From positions 124,001 through 188,000 of the forward strand of contig JADFDM010000005.1 of the NCBI GenBank assembly GCA_018262795.1: a stretch of 64,000 nt of DNA, given 5' to 3'. Source of the DNA: Sphingobacteriales bacterium. Lineage in GTDB: Bacteria > Bacteroidota > Bacteroidia > Chitinophagales > LD1. Both the position numbers and the translations under genes were made by a program. Each line of letters begins with the position of its first letter. The first letter of the stretch is position 1. Below, in pieces: positions 34,388-42,823 of this stretch. Under the pieces are notes generated by a model. It searched no databases, was not told the origin of the DNA, and was given only the letters and a program-made list of their open reading frames with translations.

Positions 34388-34892
34388 GCCTGTAAGGACG
34401 AACAGCGAAAGAATAAATTGTACTTTTCCCTCAATTTTTTTTGGCATATCTTGGAGGGTGGTATTTTCACAGTCTGCCGTTGCCTGCAAGCGTAAAGAAC
34501 AACACGACATCAACAAACAGACAACTTAAAACGAGAAAAAAGTAAACCATTTTGACAGGTGACCAACGGCATAAAAACGATACAACAAACGGAAAACGTG
34601 TAAGGCGATCCCGAAAGCATTCGGGACCGACCCTTCTGTGTTTTAATTTTTTTCCCACCGTACAAAATATTTTAAAATTCTATGCCAGCCCACAAATGGC
34701 ACATTTGGTTTTGCCCGACACGCAAAGCCAACCCTTCGACAAATGCAAAGCATTCACGAATACCTTTAAAAATCAATTATGCAATGAGTAAAACCAAAAG
34801 AGCCATTTTTTGCCAACGCAATTTTGACGATGGTGCTACTTAAAATCGTATTTTGGACAATTAAATTTTAACCTAATAACAGACAAGAATAA
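34388..34892. other. Gap between transposase remnant and hsdM, with hairpins
   Basis: No gene is supported. Two hairpins are visible: TCCCGAA/TTCGGGA at 34609-34626, and TTGGTTTTGC/GCAAAGCCAA around CCGACAC at 34705-34731 (one wobble pair). The last 60 bases before hsdM are AT-rich and probably hold the operon promoter, but I cannot fix a convincing -33/-7 pair. Confidence 0.5.
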
Positions 34893-37151
34893 ATGAGTTT
34901 AAACACACAATCGCTTCAACCGCTTATCAACTTCATCTACTCGGTAGCTGACCAGATATTGATTAACACCTACGAGCCGAGTAAATACAAAGATGTTATC
35001 CTGCCAATGACGGTTATCAGGCGTTTGGATGCTGTGTTAGAACCTACCAAAGACAAGGTTTTAGAAACCCACGAGAAGTATAAAGACAAACTAAACGACC
35101 TGACTGCTTTGTTGACCAGCAAGCAAAACGGTAGCGGACAAGCATTTTACAATACTTCGCCTTACACCTTGAAAAAGTTGTTGGACGACCCAAAAAACCT
35201 TCGCAGCAATTTTGAAAACTATCTGAACGGCTTTTCCTATAATGTTCAGGACATTATTACCAAGTTTAAGTTCAGAAACGAACTTGAAACATTGGACGAA
35301 GCATTCAAACTGTTCTCTACCATTGAAAAATTTGTTTCTCCTAAAATAGATTTGCGACCTGAAAGTTTGCCACCCCTGGCAATGGGTTATGTGTTTGAAG
35401 ATTTACTTCGCAGATTTAATGAAGCTACCAATGCCGAAGCAGGACGACATTTTACGCCCCGTGAAATTATTGAACTGATGACACACGTTTTGTTTTTGCC
35501 TGTGAAAGACCAAATCCAAAACGGAACATTTTTGATTTACGACCCTTGTGCGGGTTCGGGTGCTATGCTTACCGAAAGCAAAAAATACATTACCGATGAA
35601 GATGGAGAAATAAAATCTAAAGCCACGGTTCATGTTTACGGACAGGAAAACACGCCAACCATTTACGCCATTTCCAAATCGGATATGCTGTTGAAAGGCG
35701 AAGACCCTGAAAAAATTGTGTATGGTAGCACCTTGAGTCAATACGGTTTCCCAAAAGAACTTCGCTTTGATTTTATGCTTACCAATCCGCCTTATGGAAC
35801 CAGTTGGGCTGACGATAAAAAGGCATTGAGCATTGGCGACAAAGGCAAAATTATTGACCCACGTTTTCAGATTAAAAAGCAATACATAGCCGAACCTGCC
35901 GTAACCCGTGTGAATGACGGACAGTTGATGTTTGTGCTGCATATGCTTAGCAAGATGAAAGAAACCGAACAAGGCAGCCGCATTGCTTCTGTTCACAATG
36001 GTTCGGCTTTGTTTACTGGCGATGCAGGGCAAGGCGAAAGCGAAATACGCAAGCACATTATTGAAAGCGATATGCTGGAAGCCATCATTGCACTGCCTAA
36101 CGATATTTTTTACAACACGGGTATTCCCACTTACATTTTCATCATCACCAACCGCAAGCCCAAACAACGAAAAGGCAAAGTGCAACTCATTAATGCCAAT
36201 GGAGAAAATTTCTTTGGCAAAATGAAAAAATCGTTGGGAAGCAAACGCAACGAGTTAGTGCCACGCAACATCAACGACATCACTAAACTCTATCAGGAAT
36301 TTAAGGAAACCGAACACAGCAAATTGTTTGACAACAATGAGTTTGGCTATGCCCAAATCATTGTGCACCGACCATTACGCCTGATGGTGCAATTTACCGC
36401 CAAACGCATTGCAACGCTTCGCTTTGTGAGCAACAACAGCCCATTGCGTGAAGAACTGTTTAAAGAATTTGGCAACGATGTGTATGACAAAAAAGCTACC
36501 GACAAAATAGAACAATGGTTGCTACACTACTTTATGCAAGACAATGACGAAGAAGACCTGTCCGCCAGGGCGGAAACCGAAGACGGAGAAACAGAAATTA
36601 CCCTTGCATCCTTACCCAAGAAAAAACAGAAAATTGTAAAACAAGTATTGGACACTGCCACTTGGCAACGTGACCTTGACTTGATGAACCACGCCAAAAC
36701 ACTGGCTGAAACCTTTGGCGACAAATTGTATAACGACTTTAATTTGTTTGACTCAACCTTTGATAAAGAACTAAAAAAGCAAAGCATAAAACTGGCAGCT
36801 AAAGACAAAAAAGATTTGTTAAGTGCGGTAAGCTGGACAGACCCGAAAGCCGAAGCTGTGATAAGGAAAAAACACAAAGACGGCAGCATTGAATATGTAA
36901 GCGACCCTGCTTTGAAAGATTACGAAAACATACCGCTGAAAGAAGACATACAACAATTTTTTGAACGAGAAGTAATACCCTTTGCACACGATGCTTGGTG
37001 GAATACAGACGAAACCAAAATTGGCTATGAGATAAACTTCAACAAATATTTTTACCAATACACCCCGCCACGCAGCAAAGAAGCCATTGCTGCCGACTTG
37101 TTCGCCATTGAACACGAAACCGAAAACCTTTTAAAAGAAATTGTAGGATGA
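34893..37151 (+). CDS. hsdM: Type I restriction-modification DNA methyltransferase subunit (HsdM)
   Basis: N6-adenine methyltransferase subunit of 752 residues. The helical HsdM N-terminal domain (residues about 8-170) shows LINFIYSVADQILINTYEPS. The methylase domain begins at GYVFEDLLRRFNEAT and HFTPREIIELM; SAM motif I is YDPCAGSGAML (216-226) and motif IV is NPPYG (298-302), specifying N6-adenine. It is longer than the classic ~500-residue HsdM, with a C-terminal extension of about 200 residues that is charged and partly coiled. The methylase protects host sites and is needed for cleavage by the complex. hsdS overlaps its end by four bases (ATGA). A small perfect palindrome, TCCGCCAGGGCGGA at 36561, interrupts an acidic linker in frame. 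Confidence 0.94.
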   Translation: MSLNTQSLQPLINFIYSVADQILINTYEPSKYKDVILPMTVIRRLDAVLEPTKDKVLETHEKYKDKLNDLTALLTSKQNGSGQAFYNTSPYTLKKLLDDPKNLRSNFENYLNGFSYNVQDIITKFKFRNELETLDEAFKLFSTIEKFVSPKIDLRPESLPPLAMGYVFEDLLRRFNEATNAEAGRHFTPREIIELMTHVLFLPVKDQIQNGTFLIYDPCAGSGAMLTESKKYITDEDGEIKSKATVHVYGQENTPTIYAISKSDMLLKGEDPEKIVYGSTLSQYGFPKELRFDFMLTNPPYGTSWADDKKALSIGDKGKIIDPRFQIKKQYIAEPAVTRVNDGQLMFVLHMLSKMKETEQGSRIASVHNGSALFTGDAGQGESEIRKHIIESDMLEAIIALPNDIFYNTGIPTYIFIITNRKPKQRKGKVQLINANGENFFGKMKKSLGSKRNELVPRNINDITKLYQEFKETEHSKLFDNNEFGYAQIIVHRPLRLMVQFTAKRIATLRFVSNNSPLREELFKEFGNDVYDKKATDKIEQWLLHYFMQDNDEEDLSARAETEDGETEITLASLPKKKQKIVKQVLDTATWQRDLDLMNHAKTLAETFGDKLYNDFNLFDSTFDKELKKQSIKLAAKDKKDLLSAVSWTDPKAEAVIRKKHKDGSIEYVSDPALKDYENIPLKEDIQQFFEREVIPFAHDAWWNTDETKIGYEINFNKYFYQYTPPRSKEAIAADLFAIEHETENLLKEIVG

Positions 37152-38326
37152 TTAAGGCAAGATTAAAATATTTAATTAAAACGCAGAAAGGAAAAGTTCC
37201 AAAAAAAATCTCTGACGACAATACTATGCCGCCATATCTCTCAATGGATTATTTAAGGGGTGAATGCGATAATATTCTTTACGTTAAACCTAAAGAAGAA
37301 TATAAATTAATTGAAGAAGATGAAGTTTTGGTTTTATATGATGGTGCAAATGCTGGTGAAGTAATGCTTTCAAAAAGTGGCTTTCTTTCATCGACAATGG
37401 CAGTTGTTACACCAAAGGATGAATTTTTTGAAAAGCGTTTTTTATTTTATTTTCTAAAATCAATTGAAGGAGAATTAAAAAAAGCATCTACAGGCACTAC
37501 TATACCTCATCTTGACCAAAACTTTTTATTTAATTCACTCTTTGAATTTCCTGAAGTTGAATATCAAAAACCAATTTCAGATTTCTTAGATATTCAATCC
37601 GCCAAAATCACCCATTTCATCCAAACCAAGCAACGCTTTATAGAATTGCTGAAAGAGCAACGGCAAAGTATTATTGATGAGACATTAGATATTGATGCAA
37701 AGAAAGTCAGACTAAAGTTTTGCGTTTCAAAAGTTGGGAGCGGTGTTACTCCTAAAGGCGGTGCATCTGTCTATCAGACGTCTGGAATAATTTTTCTTAG
37801 AAGTCAAAACATTCATGATGATGGCTTAAGATTAGATGATGTTGCATACATAACTGAAAAAATTCACTCTGAAATGAGTAACTCTCAGGTAAAGCGTGGA
37901 GATGTCCTTTTAAATATCACTGGAGCATCTATCGGCAGATGCTATTGGTTTAATTCTGATGATGAAGCGAATGTAAATCAGCACGTCTCGATAATTCGAC
38001 CAGTTTTTGAAATCCTTGATTCAGAATTCTTAATGTATCAAATCCAGTCACAACGAATACAACATTTAATAAATACAGTTCAGGGTGCTTCAAGGGAAGG
38101 ATTAACGATTCACGAGATAAAAAACTATCCTTTGTTAACTCCACCAACCATTGAAGAACAAAAACGCATAGTCGAACACATACAAACCGAAACCAAAACG
38201 CTTGATATAGCCATCGGCAAAGCCGAACGAGAAATTGAGTTAATCAAAGAATACCGAGAAGCAATGATAGCCGAAGCGGTAACGGGGAGGATAGTACTTA
38301 GTTCTATTTCAAAACCCACCACATAA
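37148..38326 (+). CDS. hsdS: Type I restriction-modification specificity subunit (HsdS)
   Basis: Target-recognition subunit of 392 residues. Two target recognition domains are visible. TRD1 covers about residues 1-145 and ends in the conserved TGTTIPHLDQNFLFNS. A central helix follows (ISDFLDIQSAKITHFIQTKQ, FIELLKEQRQSIIDE). TRD2 runs from about 185 to 335 with GSGVTPKGGASVY, ITGASIGRCYWF and the NQHVSIIRP motif, then the second helical spacer (EEQKRIVEHIQTETKTLD) and EYREAMIAEAVTGRI. The DNA target cannot be read from sequence. No second or partial hsdS gene or inverted repeats for TRD shuffling were seen nearby. Confidence 0.92.
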   Translation: MIKARLKYLIKTQKGKVPKKISDDNTMPPYLSMDYLRGECDNILYVKPKEEYKLIEEDEVLVLYDGANAGEVMLSKSGFLSSTMAVVTPKDEFFEKRFLFYFLKSIEGELKKASTGTTIPHLDQNFLFNSLFEFPEVEYQKPISDFLDIQSAKITHFIQTKQRFIELLKEQRQSIIDETLDIDAKKVRLKFCVSKVGSGVTPKGGASVYQTSGIIFLRSQNIHDDGLRLDDVAYITEKIHSEMSNSQVKRGDVLLNITGASIGRCYWFNSDDEANVNQHVSIIRPVFEILDSEFLMYQIQSQRIQHLINTVQGASREGLTIHEIKNYPLLTPPTIEEQKRIVEHIQTETKTLDIAIGKAEREIELIKEYREAMIAEAVTGRIVLSSISKPTT

Positions 38327-38359
38327 ACCAACCAGCAAACAAAAATTACTAGTTCAGTA

Positions 38360-39340
38360 ATGGAAAATCAAATTGAGATATTTAAGACAAATGATAATCA
38401 AACCGAAGTTCGGGTAAGGTTTGATGTTGAAACAGTATGGCTCAGTCAAAAACAGATGTCGGAACTATTTGATAAGGATTCCGATACCATAGGGCTGCAC
38501 CTGAAAAATATCTTTTCTGAAAAAGAACTTGACGAAAATTCAACTACCGAGTATTTCTCGGTAGTTCAAAAAGAAGGCGATAGGGAGGTAAAAAGAAACA
38601 TAAAATGCTATAATCTGGATGCTATACTTTCGGTAGGCTACCGTGTAAACTCCAAAAGGGGAACCCAATTCCGCCAATGGGCAACCCAACGCCTTAAAGA
38701 GTATTTGGTAAAAGGCTATGCCATCAACCAAAAACGCCTGGATGAACTGGGCAAAATGGTACAGCTAATAGAACAATCGGGTAAAAGCGAAGACCTGCAA
38801 ATTCAGGAAGCCAAAGGACTGCTCGAAATTTTGGGTAACTACACCAAAAGTTTTGTGCTGCTCAACCAATACGACAGCCATTCGGTGCAACCCGGGAAAC
38901 TATCAGAGAACATTACCTACGAAATACAATACGATGAAGCCAGGTCAGCCATTACCGAACTCAAAAAGCAACTTGTAGCAAAGAAAGAAGCCACCAAGCT
39001 CTTCGGCAATGAAAAGGATGAGAGTTTTATAAGTTCATTGCAAAACATAGTACAAACCTTTGACGGAAAATATCTCTATCCGAGTATTGAAGAACAGGCC
39101 GCTCATTTGCTGTATTTCGTAATTAAGAATCATTCGTTTACTGATGGCAATAAACGCATCGGGGCATTTTTGTTTATCTGGTTTTTGGAAAAGAACAAAC
39201 ACCGGTTTAAAAAATCGGGCGAACTAAAAATAAATGATAATGGACTTACCGCCATTGCCCTGTTGGTAGCCCAAAGCAAGCCGGAAGAAAAAGAAATCAT
39301 CATTCAACTTATAGTTTCACTGATAGCCGACAGCCAATGA
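38360..39340 (+). CDS. RhuM-type protein with C-terminal Fic/Doc domain, within the hsd operon
   Basis: Protein of 326 residues. The N-terminal ~110 residues match the RhuM virulence-protein/ORF6N-like family (VWLSQKQMSELFDKD, YNLDAILSVGYRVNSKRGTQFR, QWATQRLKEYLVKGYAIN). The C-terminal part carries the Fic/Doc motif HSFTDGNKRIGAFLF at 258-272. Doc-type Fic proteins transfer phosphate or AMP to target proteins; the active His258 and the GNKR loop are intact. No inhibitory (S/T)xxxE(G/N) helix is evident. It lies between hsdS and hsdR and overlaps the hsdR start by four bases (ATGA), so it is made together with the restriction complex. Its role could be to control restriction, act as a back-up toxin when restriction fails, or be a passenger. 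Confidence 0.88.
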   Translation: MENQIEIFKTNDNQTEVRVRFDVETVWLSQKQMSELFDKDSDTIGLHLKNIFSEKELDENSTTEYFSVVQKEGDREVKRNIKCYNLDAILSVGYRVNSKRGTQFRQWATQRLKEYLVKGYAINQKRLDELGKMVQLIEQSGKSEDLQIQEAKGLLEILGNYTKSFVLLNQYDSHSVQPGKLSENITYEIQYDEARSAITELKKQLVAKKEATKLFGNEKDESFISSLQNIVQTFDGKYLYPSIEEQAAHLLYFVIKNHSFTDGNKRIGAFLFIWFLEKNKHRFKKSGELKINDNGLTAIALLVAQSKPEEKEIIIQLIVSLIADSQ

Positions 39341-42300
39341 AATTAAAACATACCGATACAACAGAAAAAGGATTAGAAGCCCACATCACACAGCATTTGT
39401 GTTTGGGGAATGGTTTTGAAGAACGCCACTTCGATAACTACAACCGCAGCGAGTGTGTAGATGAAGAATTACTTTTCAAATTTTTGGAAGACACCCAACC
39501 CAAAGAAGTTGCTAAACTGAAACAAAGCCACGGCACCAATTTCAGGCAAAGGATATTATACTTGGTAAACCGCAAAATAAAAGACGAAACTGTAGTAAAT
39601 GAAAAATGTTTGGGCGGTATCATCAACCTGCTTCGCACCGACATTACAGACGGCAACACAGGCATAAAAATCAAACTGTTTTACGATAAACCCGTTTCCA
39701 ATCTTAACCCGAAGGATGCAGAATTATTTGAGAAGAATATTTTTTCGGTAACCCGTCAGGTGCATTTCAGCAATCAAAATGAAAAGTCGCTTGATTTGGT
39801 AGTGTTCATCAATGGTTTGCCCGTCATCACATTTGAACTTAAAAACGAACTCACCAAGCAGAATGTAAAAGATGCCATAAAACAATACAAAACCACCCGA
39901 GACCCAAAAGAAGAATTGTTTCGCCTTGCCCGTTGTTTGGTTCACTTTGCAGTGGACACCGAGCAAGTTTGGATGTGCACACATCTGAAAGGCGATAACT
40001 CGTTTTTTCTGCCATTCAACAAAGGCAACAACAATGGGGCTGGCAATCCGCCCAATCCGTCAGGTATCAAAACCGATTATCTCTGGAAAGAGATTTTAAC
40101 CAAAGACAGCATTACGAACATCATTCAAAACTATGTTCAGTTAATAGAAGAAGAGTCCGAAAAGATATGGCCCGATGGAAAAATCAAAAAGGATAAAGTA
40201 AAGAAGATGATTTTTCCACGTTACCACCAGTTAGATTCGGTGCGTAACCTCTTGGCAGATGCCAAAGAAAACAGTGCAGGGAAACGCTATTTGATTCAAC
40301 ATTCGGCAGGTTCGGGCAAGAGTAATTCTATCAGTTGGCTGGCACATCAGTTGGTTGGTTTGTTTGATAAAACCAATACAACAGCCGTTTTTGATTCGGT
40401 AATTGTAGTTACCGACCGTATTGTGCTGGATTCACAAATACAACGCAACATCAAGCAGTTTGAACAAGTGGCAGGTTTGGTAGAGCATATAGACAAAGGT
40501 TCAAAACACCTGAAAGAAGCCTTGGAAGAAGGCAAGAAAATTATCATCACCACCATTCAGAAGTTCCCTTATATCGTAAATGAAATTGGCGATTTGCCAG
40601 GAAACAAATTTGCCATCATCATAGACGAAGCACACAGCAGCCAAAGCGGCAACACCGCAGGAAAATTGAATGCTACTTTGAGCAAAGATTTTGAACGGGT
40701 GCAGGTGGACGATGATGAGTTTGTGTTTATGGACAAAGACCAGCACGATGAATTAACTTCGGAAGATTTGGTGGTGGACATTGTGCAAAGCCGAAAAATG
40801 CTGACCAATGCAAGTTACTTTGCTTTTACCGCTACACCCAAACAAAAAACACTTGAACTTTTTGGCGTAAAATTCAGGGATGGCGAAAAAGACAAATTCA
40901 GGGCTTTTCATTTGTATTCGATGAAGCAAGCCATTCAGGAACATTTTATTGAAGATGTATTGCTGAATTACACCACATACAACAGTCATTTTGCCTTGCT
41001 CAAAAAGATAGAAGACGACCCGCTTTTTGACAAAAAGAAAGCCCAAAAGAAACTGCGTATTTATGTAGAAAGTCACGAACTGAACATAGCCCGCAAAACG
41101 GCAGTGATGGTAGAGCATTTTATGAGTGCGGTAGCTGCCAAAAAGAAAATCAACGGCCTTGCCAAAGCAATGATAGTAACCAGCAGCCGCAGAAATGCGG
41201 TGAAATATAAAAAGGCATTTGATACCTATTTAAAAGAAAACAGCATACCATACAAAGCCATTGTAGCTTTCTCTGGAGAAATTGACGGTCAAACAGAATC
41301 TGCATTGAACGGCTTTTCGAGTGCTTCTATTCCTGATGAGTTTAAGAAAGCCAACAACCGTTTTTTAATTGTTGCGAACAAATATCAAACAGGTTTTGAC
41401 CAACCCCTTTTGCATACAATGTATGTGGACAAAAAATTGGGTGGCGTAAGTGCGGTGCAAACGCTTTCACGTTTAAACAGAACTACATCAGGCAAAACAG
41501 ATACGTTTGTGTTGGACTTTGCCAACTCAACCGAAGAAATCAAAAATTCATTTGAACCCTACTACGAAACCACGATTTTAGGTGAAGCAACCGACCCGAA
41601 TAAATTGTTCGACCTGCAAAATGCTTTAGATGCTTATCAGGTTTATACCAATGCACAGGTGCAGGAGTTTTCAGATAAAATAGTTCAGAATGTTCCCGTT
41701 GACCAGTTGCACATCATCTTAGATACGGCAGCGAATGTTTTCAGAACAACGCTTGACGAAAAATCGCAGGAAGATTTTAGGGCAAAATGCAAATCGTATG
41801 TTCGCTTGTATGTGTTCCTTGCTCAAATTGTTCCTTTTACAAATCCTTATTTGGAACGGCTTTACATTTTCCTGAATCACTTACAAAACAAGATTCAAAG
41901 AGAGCAAGGCGAAGACCTTGCACAAGGCGTTTTGGACACTATTGACCTTGACAGTTACCGTTTACAAAGGCAGGGAGAATTTACAATCGCTTTACAACAA
42001 GGTGACGAACTGATGCCAGCATCAGAAATGGGAAGCGGAGTTGCAGAACCAGAATTGGAATTGCTTTCAAATATTGTGAAAGCATTTAATGACCGTTTCG
42101 GAACGACTTTCACCAACGAAGACAAAGTGCGGAAAATGGCTGCTGAACTAATGCAAGACGTGAAAGACGACCAAGCAGCAATGGACAACATCAATGCTTC
42201 ATTGAGTAAAAACGACATTCAAAATGCTCAAATCACATTCACTGACATTTTGAAAGAGAAAATGATAAATCATATTGACAGTAACTTTGAAGTGTTTAAG

Positions 42301-42393
42301 GAATACAACGACAATCCAGAGTTCAAAGCATTTTTGGCAGGACAGATGTTTAAATTGTTGATTAACGACTTGGGAAAATTTAAATCATTGTAA
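39337..42393 (+). CDS. hsdR: Type I restriction endonuclease/translocase subunit (HsdR)
   Basis: Motor and nuclease subunit of 1018 residues. The N-terminal PD-(D/E)xK-type nuclease shows LDLVVFINGLPVITFELKN, with D153, E167 and K169. The SF2 helicase follows: Walker A QHSAGSGKSNSI (321-332), DEAH box IIIDEAHSSQ (428-437), motif III FTATPKQKTLELF, and motif VI-like VQTLSRLNRT. A C-terminal helical domain (about 730-1018) mediates assembly with HsdM/S. All main motifs look intact, so the system is probably active. It translocates DNA after binding unmethylated sites and cuts at a distance. It ends the operon; the next terminator-like hairpin is at 42617. Confidence 0.94.
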   Translation: MKLKHTDTTEKGLEAHITQHLCLGNGFEERHFDNYNRSECVDEELLFKFLEDTQPKEVAKLKQSHGTNFRQRILYLVNRKIKDETVVNEKCLGGIINLLRTDITDGNTGIKIKLFYDKPVSNLNPKDAELFEKNIFSVTRQVHFSNQNEKSLDLVVFINGLPVITFELKNELTKQNVKDAIKQYKTTRDPKEELFRLARCLVHFAVDTEQVWMCTHLKGDNSFFLPFNKGNNNGAGNPPNPSGIKTDYLWKEILTKDSITNIIQNYVQLIEEESEKIWPDGKIKKDKVKKMIFPRYHQLDSVRNLLADAKENSAGKRYLIQHSAGSGKSNSISWLAHQLVGLFDKTNTTAVFDSVIVVTDRIVLDSQIQRNIKQFEQVAGLVEHIDKGSKHLKEALEEGKKIIITTIQKFPYIVNEIGDLPGNKFAIIIDEAHSSQSGNTAGKLNATLSKDFERVQVDDDEFVFMDKDQHDELTSEDLVVDIVQSRKMLTNASYFAFTATPKQKTLELFGVKFRDGEKDKFRAFHLYSMKQAIQEHFIEDVLLNYTTYNSHFALLKKIEDDPLFDKKKAQKKLRIYVESHELNIARKTAVMVEHFMSAVAAKKKINGLAKAMIVTSSRRNAVKYKKAFDTYLKENSIPYKAIVAFSGEIDGQTESALNGFSSASIPDEFKKANNRFLIVANKYQTGFDQPLLHTMYVDKKLGGVSAVQTLSRLNRTTSGKTDTFVLDFANSTEEIKNSFEPYYETTILGEATDPNKLFDLQNALDAYQVYTNAQVQEFSDKIVQNVPVDQLHIILDTAANVFRTTLDEKSQEDFRAKCKSYVRLYVFLAQIVPFTNPYLERLYIFLNHLQNKIQREQGEDLAQGVLDTIDLDSYRLQRQGEFTIALQQGDELMPASEMGSGVAEPELELLSNIVKAFNDRFGTTFTNEDKVRKMAAELMQDVKDDQAAMDNINASLSKNDIQNAQITFTDILKEKMINHIDSNFEVFKEYNDNPEFKAFLAGQMFKLLINDLGKFKSL

Positions 42394-42438
42394 AAATGCC
42401 AACGCTACAGTCACACACATACCGCATTCGCACAATGC

Positions 42439-42457
42439 TGTAAGCACCCCATTTTTA
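42439..42457. repeat. Copy 2 of TGTAAGCACCCC-nTTTTTA dispersed repeat
   Basis: TGTAAGCACCCC followed by ATTTTTA, matching the copy at 13250-13268 at 18 of 19 positions. It sits 45 bases after the hsdR stop. Confidence 0.4.
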
Positions 42458-42616
42458 GGATAGGGTTGAATGGATTCTTGTAGTGATTTCTACCGATCCA
42501 GATCGCCTACCTGCAATAGACCAAAGACAGAACAGCGAGGCCTAAGCCTTCACTTCGGTTTTCTGAATATCTGCTTTTGAGTAAGTAGGGCAGGGGAGTC
42601 GGTTGCGAGAAGAAAC

Positions 42617-42662
42617 AATCAACAAATAGCCGAACGTTACGGCTAATACGGTTGATTTTTTT
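42617..42662 (+). terminator. Terminator-like hairpin between hsdR and mpl
   Basis: AATCAAC (42617) pairs with GTTGATT (42651), and inside them TAGCCG pairs with CGGCTA around AACGTTA; a seven-T run follows. It could end the hsd operon about 270 bases after hsdR. Confidence 0.65.
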
Positions 42663-42823
42663 AAGGTATTCATCACTATTTATTTGAAATTTGTACTCGT
42701 AAGCAAGTGAGTTATTTTGGGACGGCAGAGAGTAGCCGGCATTGCCCCCGCGAAATGTCTTTTAAAATCATTTGTTTGTTTTGATTTGTACTGTGTTAAT
42801 TGTTACATAAAATGGGGGAGTGA

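Larger units (their letters stand above)
42394..42823. other. Right flank of the accessory island
   Basis: About 430 bases without a gene. It contains copy 2 of the TGTAAGCACCCC repeat (42439-42457), a terminator-like hairpin at 42617-42662 and, close to mpl, a T-rich stretch (TTTGTTTGTTTTGATTTGTA) that may include the mpl promoter, with GGGGGAG as its ribosome binding site. The repeat and hairpin suggest remnants of a mobile element boundary. Confidence 0.5.

Noticed and set aside
35403-36185. 260-codon open frame on the minus strand
   Set aside because: It lies entirely antisense to hsdM, and its translation has no family motif; hsdM itself is unmistakable.
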